Source: Roseiarcus fermentans (lineage in GTDB: Bacteria; Pseudomonadota; Alphaproteobacteria; Rhizobiales; Beijerinckiaceae). From it: a stretch of DNA of 64,000 bases. This document shows, in pieces, positions 60,716 through 64,000 of this stretch; position 1 is the first letter of the stretch; each line of letters begins with the position of its first letter. Made by a program: the position numbers and the translations under genes. The notes under the pieces are model-generated. The model saw only the letters and a list, made by a program, of their open reading frames with translations, searched no databases and had not been told where the DNA came from. The DNA is taken from contig NZ_QNRK01000005.1 in assembly GCF_003315135.1 (NCBI RefSeq), positions 124,001 to 188,000 on the forward strand, given 5' to 3'.

Positions 60716-61591
60716 TCAGGTCAGCAGCCGGGCGCAGCAAGCCGCGACCGACTCCCGCCACGGCGGCAGCGCGAGCCCGTAGACCCGGGCGAGCTTCGCA
60801 TTGTCGAGCCGCGAGTTGGCGGGACGGCGCGCCGGCGTCGGATAGTCCGACGTCGAGATGCGCCTGACCCGCGTCAGGCGGCGGCCGCGGGCGTGGGCCT
60901 CGGCGAACACCGCCTCGGCGAGGTCCGCCCAGGTCGCTTCGCCTCCGCCGGTCATGTGAAACACGCCGCGCAGCGCGGGCGTCGCGTCGTCGCGGAGGCG
61001 CCGGGCGATCGCGATCAGCGCGTCGGCGATGTCGAGCGCCGAGGTCGGATTGCCGCGCTGGTCGGCGACCACGCCGACCTCGTCGCGGGTCTCGTTCAGG
61101 CGCAGCATGGTGCGGACGAAATTGCCGCCGAACGGGCTGTAGACCCAGGCGGTGCGCAACACGGCGCTGTTTGCCCAGCGCTCCGAAACGAGCCGTTCGC
61201 CCGCGAGCTTGGAGCGCCCGTAGGCGCCGGTCGGGCCGGTCGGATCGTCCTCGCGATAGGGGCGGTCGAGCGCGCCGTCGAACACGTAGTCGGTCGACAG
61301 GTGCAGGAGCGGCGCGCCGGCGCGGGCCGCGGCCTCGGCGACGTGGCCGGCGCCGTCGGCGTTGGCCCTCGTCGCGACGGCCTCCTCGCTTTCGGCCTTG
61401 TCGACCGCGGTGTAGGCGGCCGCGTTGATCACCACGTCGGGGCGCGCCGCGGCGATCCCGGCGAGAACGCCGTCCCGGTCCTCGAGCGCGAAGTCCGGCC
61501 GGCTGAGCGTGACGATCTCGACCTCCGGCCCCGCCCGCTCGCGCAGCGACGTCGCGACCTGTCCCCTCGACCCCGTGACCGCGATGCGCAT
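60716..61591 (-). CDS. rfbD: dTDP-4-dehydrorhamnose reductase
   Basis: A 291-residue RfbD/RmlD that uses NADPH for the last step of dTDP-L-rhamnose synthesis. It has [61 protein letters not shown] (YxxxK) and [11 protein letters not shown]. Its ATG overlaps the rfbC stop by one base (TGATG). Confidence 0.96.
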   Translation of the reverse strand: MRIAVTGSRGQVATSLRERAGPEVEIVTLSRPDFALEDRDGVLAGIAAARPDVVINAAAYTAVDKAESEEAVATRANADGAGHVAEAAARAGAPLLHLSTDYVFDGALDRPYREDDPTGPTGAYGRSKLAGERLVSERWANSAVLRTAWVYSPFGGNFVRTMLRLNETRDEVGVVADQRGNPTSALDIADALIAIARRLRDDATPALRGVFHMTGGGEATWADLAEAVFAEAHARGRRLTRVRRISTSDYPTPARRPANSRLDNAKLARVYGLALPPWRESVAACCARLLT

Positions 61592-62145
61592 CAGCCGAAC
61601 AGCTCCGCAGCGTCCTTCAGCCGCGGCCAGCGCCTGTCCTTGTCCGACAGCGTCGGACCGCCCGGCGGCAGCGGCCAGGCGATCCCGATGTCCGGGTCAT
61701 CCCAGGCGACGCCGCGGTCGTTGGCCGGCGAATAGACCGCCGTGGTCTTGTACAGGACCTCGGTGTCCGGCTCGAGCGTGACGAATCCGTGGGCGAAGCC
61801 GATCGGCACCAGCAACTGGCGCCAGTTTTCCGCCGACAGCTCCACCGCGACATATTTGCCGAACGTCGGCGACGCGCGGCGAATATCGACCGCGACGTCG
61901 AGAATTCGGCCCCGGGCGACGCGCAGCAGCTTGTCCTGGGCGAACGGCGCGGTCTGGAAATGCAACCCGCGCAGCGTCCCGGCCGGCGCGGAATACGAAT
62001 GATTGTCCTGAACGAAGGTCAAGTCCAGGCCGGCGGCCTCGAAGGCGTCCCTGTTGTAGGTTTCCGAGAAGAAGCCGCGGGCGTCGCCGTGCTTCTTCGG
62101 CGTCACGATCTTCACAGCAGGGATGGCCGTGTCTTCGACTTGCAC
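61591..62145 (-). CDS. rfbC: dTDP-4-dehydrorhamnose 3,5-epimerase
   Basis: A 184-residue cupin-fold epimerase. [36 protein letters not shown] (catalytic H in LRGLHFQ) and [23 protein letters not shown] are diagnostic. The GTG at 62145 gives the usual family length; the frame upstream adds an Ala/Pro-rich segment of no known structure. It is the first gene of rfbCDBA. Confidence 0.95.
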   Translation of the reverse strand: MQVEDTAIPAVKIVTPKKHGDARGFFSETYNRDAFEAAGLDLTFVQDNHSYSAPAGTLRGLHFQTAPFAQDKLLRVARGRILDVAVDIRRASPTFGKYVAVELSAENWRQLLVPIGFAHGFVTLEPDTEVLYKTTAVYSPANDRGVAWDDPDIGIAWPLPPGGPTLSDKDRRWPRLKDAAELFG

Positions 62146-62322
62146 CGTCGGGCTCTCCGAATACTGGCGGCCACGCGGCCCGGGCCTCCTTGCCAGAAAT
62201 TGGCAGGCCCCGCCAGTCGAAAACGCCTCCGCGCTGGCGCGCGAAAACGCCGCGGGCCCTCCCTTAGCGGGCGAACCGATCGGGGGCAATCGCCCGCGCC
62301 GAAGCGGCGCGGGCGCCGGCCG

Positions 62323-62841
62323 CTATTCGGCGGCGGCCCGCTTCGGCAGGACCCAGCCGGCGCGCGGGAAGTGGCAGGTGTAGCCGTTGGGATAGCGCTC
62401 GAGATAGTCCTGATGCTCGGGCTCGGCCTGCCAGAACGGCCCGGCCGGCACGACCTCGGTCACCACCTTGCCCGGCCACAGGCCGGAGGCCTCAACGTCG
62501 GCGATGGTGTCGAGCGCCACGCGCTTCTGCTCGTCGGTGACGAAGAAGATCGCCGAGCGGTAGCTGCGGCCGCGGTCGTTGCCCTGCCGGTCGCGGGTCG
62601 ACGGGTCGTGGATCTGGAAGAAGAACTCCAACAGCGCCCGGTAGCTCGTCTTCGTGGGGTCGAACGCGATCTCGATCGCCTCGGCGTGGTCGCCGTGGTT
62701 GCGATAAGTGGCGTTCGGCGTCCTGTCGTCGCCGGTGTAGCCGACCCGGGTCGCGATCACCCCCGGCAGACGGCGGATCAGATCCTGCATGCCCCAGAAA
62801 CACCCGCCGGCAAGCACCGCGCGCTCGATCGTATCGGCCAT
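62323..62841 (-). CDS. msrA: Peptide methionine sulfoxide reductase A
   Basis: A 172-residue MsrA with the GCFWG motif (C14 catalytic) and [40 protein letters not shown] and [11 protein letters not shown]. It repairs oxidised methionine (S-sulfoxide). It lies alone before the rfbC start region, on the same strand. Confidence 0.96.
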   Translation of the reverse strand: MADTIERAVLAGGCFWGMQDLIRRLPGVIATRVGYTGDDRTPNATYRNHGDHAEAIEIAFDPTKTSYRALLEFFFQIHDPSTRDRQGNDRGRSYRSAIFFVTDEQKRVALDTIADVEASGLWPGKVVTEVVPAGPFWQAEPEHQDYLERYPNGYTCHFPRAGWVLPKRAAAE

Positions 62842-62950
62842 GGACCCGCTCCCTTCGCATCGAAAGACTGTCGCTGTTCGCGACGAATCTGGCGTTCGTT
62901 ACCGCCGCTTTCAAGGCGCCCGCCGCGCGAGGGCTCGGGACGAGGCGCGA

Positions 62951-63169
62951 CTACGCCGCCTTCGACTCGCGCGAGAACCAGGCGAGGCCGAGCAGGACGA
63001 GCCCGAAGACCAGCGCGCCGATCCCATGGGTGACGTGGATGTGCGTGCCGCCCGGCTCGAACCCCGGCAGGAACGACGGCAGGCCGCCGGCCGGCACGAG
63101 GAAATAGACGGCGGCGAGCACGAGGTCGACGAGGCCGAGCAAGCCGGCGGCGATCGAGATGAGGTTCAT
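62951..63169 (-). CDS. Small two-helix membrane protein
   Basis: A 72-residue membrane protein with one N-terminal helix (LISIAAGLLGLVDLVLAAVYFLV) and a C-terminal helix (GIGALVFGLVLLGLAWF), and a Gly/His-containing linker (PGGTHIHVTHG). The ATG at 63169 with GGTGA 5 bases before it is preferred over a GTG at 63178. No family is recognised; loosely similar to small DoxX-like or DUF4383-like proteins. Confidence 0.6.
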   Translation of the reverse strand: MNLISIAAGLLGLVDLVLAAVYFLVPAGGLPSFLPGFEPGGTHIHVTHGIGALVFGLVLLGLAWFSRESKAA

Positions 63170-63444
63170 GGTTTTCACCCGCAGGGACGAGGAGGGCGCC
63201 GGCGTCCCGCCGAAGACCCGCGCCCTCGGGGGCGCCGCCCGATTCCGGGCGGCGGCGCGGTCCCCCTATAGAAGGACGAGCGCGGCGTGGCGATCCGGAA
63301 ATTGGTAGGGCGCCTGGCGTTCAGGACGCCACCGGCGCGCCTCTTCCCGGGGTCGTCCCGCGCCGCGCGGAACTCGGTCGCGGTTGACGCGTTCACCTCG
63401 CAGCGACGGGCGCGCCAGAGCGTCCTTCCAGAGCGGAGGTTATG

Positions 63445-63699
63445 ATGGTTTCCAGGATTCTCGTCGCGGCTTCGGCGGCCGCGCTGACGCTCGCCGCCTC
63501 GCACACGGCGCTTGCGAACGAGACCGGCGCGGTCACCGGCGGCGTCGCGGGGGCGGTCGGCGGCGCAGTCGTGGGCGGCCCGGTCGGGGCTGTGGTCGGC
63601 GGGGTCGGCGGCGCGGCGATCGGCAATTCGATGACCAACCACCGGCATTACTACCATCGGTATGGGTATTACCATCACCCGTACCACCACTATTACTAA
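63445..63699 (+). CDS. Glycine-zipper secreted protein
   Basis: An 84-residue protein with a signal peptide (ILVAASAAALTLAASHTALA), a glycine-zipper repeat (GAVTGGVAGAVGGAVVGGPVGAVVGGVGGAAIG) and a His/Tyr-rich end (HHPYHHYY). Such proteins form membrane- or cell-envelope-associated oligomers. The ATG at 63445 has GGAGG 5 bases before it; the ATG at 63442 is only 2 bases from it. The His/Tyr-rich tail could bind metal. Confidence 0.75.
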   Translation: MVSRILVAASAAALTLAASHTALANETGAVTGGVAGAVGGAVVGGPVGAVVGGVGGAAIGNSMTNHRHYYHRYGYYHHPYHHYY

Positions 63700-63744
63700 A
63701 CGAGCAGAGGCGCTCCGCCGGAGTCCCCGCCTCCGCGGGGCCGA

Positions 63745-64000
63745 CTACCGGCGCAGCAGTTCGGTGCGATAGTTGGGAGCGAGCGCGGCGATTCGCCGGC
63801 TCCGCTCGCTCCTCTGCTCGGCGTCCAGCTCGGGGTGCGGAGACGTGCGGCTATCCAGCGGGTCGCCGACTTCGACAAAGAACGCGTCGAGTCCGGCCGG
63901 AACGCACAGGCACAGCATACGCGCCGGCGCGCCGGACACGTTCTTGAAGACATGCGGAGCGTTGGCCGGGATGTTCACGGTCGAACCGGCGTGGACGGTC
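63745..64000 (-). CDS. Cupin-domain protein, C-terminal part
   Basis: The frame is still open at the right end of the window, where it reads TVHAGSTVNIPANAPHVFKN, the second cupin motif. The rest continues to LCLCVPAGLDAFFVEVGDPLDSR and ends EQRSERSRRIAALAPNYRTELLRR. The N-terminal part and start lie outside the window. Small cupins of this type often act on sugars or aromatic acids; the role is open. Confidence 0.8.
   Translation of the reverse strand, partial: TVHAGSTVNIPANAPHVFKNVSGAPARMLCLCVPAGLDAFFVEVGDPLDSRTSPHPELDAEQRSERSRRIAALAPNYRTELLRR

Overview
This is a high G+C chromosomal window from an alphaproteobacterium, most likely of the order Hyphomicrobiales (Rhizobiales). The clues are a pst-pho block with phoR upstream of pstS, a hisZ-hisG pair, an Omp25/RopB-like porin, DUF1127 genes, an Lhr helicase, a CtrA-type TTAA-N7-TTAA box, and an ArsR-methyltransferase gene joined to metF. 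Beijerinckiaceae or Methylobacteriaceae relatives are plausible, but the genus cannot be fixed from sequence alone. No rRNA, tRNA, CRISPR array or intact insertion sequence was found.

Layout. 1-7.2 kb: 3' part of an Lhr helicase gene, a Pmp3-type small membrane protein, then the minus-strand operon rplU-rpmA-(GNAT)-obgE with a readable promoter and an early terminator hairpin in its leader. 7.4-10.6 kb: a large autotransporter whose passenger carries a PAP2/acid-phosphatase domain. A diverged copy of the rplU leader element lies on its other side. 10.6-14.7 kb: an accessory patch of lower G+C with a decayed glycosyltransferase gene, an FkbM methyltransferase pseudogene with three frameshifts, an EamA transporter and a relic Phd antitoxin. 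14.7-17.6 kb: outer-membrane protein, LysR regulator, and a tandem duplication that copied the LysR 5' end plus a DUF1127 gene. 17.7-30.7 kb: malate synthase, a VapBC-like toxin-antitoxin pair with palindromic operator, metF with its ArsR-methyltransferase regulator, a four-gene pncB operon that includes an Ada-like repair protein, and lutABC for lactate oxidation. 30.9-38.6 kb: an L,D-transpeptidase, a conserved orphan, a MocA-type oxidoreductase divergent from dctA, a YbhN-like membrane protein and phoR. 38.8-44.0 kb: pstSCAB-phoU-phoB. 44.1-53.3 kb: cupin, hisG-hisZ, a large MscS channel, an isolated Rieske gene (petA), and ffh-GNAT-rpsP-rimM. 53.6-64.0 kb: RsmB-like methyltransferase, hydroxypyruvate isomerase-like protein, a trypsin-fold protein without its catalytic triad, a LOG protein, rfbCDBA for dTDP-L-rhamnose, msrA, small membrane and secreted proteins, and the C-terminal part of a cupin gene.

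How the genes work together. The PhoR-PstSCAB-PhoU-PhoB block is a complete phosphate import and sensing module. LutABC, DctA and malate synthase point to growth on lactate and C4-dicarboxylates and on acetyl-CoA-yielding substrates. RfbCDBA makes dTDP-L-rhamnose for surface polysaccharide. Three conserved operons (rplU-obgE, ffh-rimM and petA) lack their usual downstream partners here, which suggests local rearrangement. The spots most worth a second look are the rplU leader hairpin and its copy beyond the autotransporter, the CRP-like site with a possible structured RNA in the 56.4-56.6 kb convergent gap, the inactive trypsin-fold protein, the isolated petA, and the tandem LysR/DUF1127 duplication.
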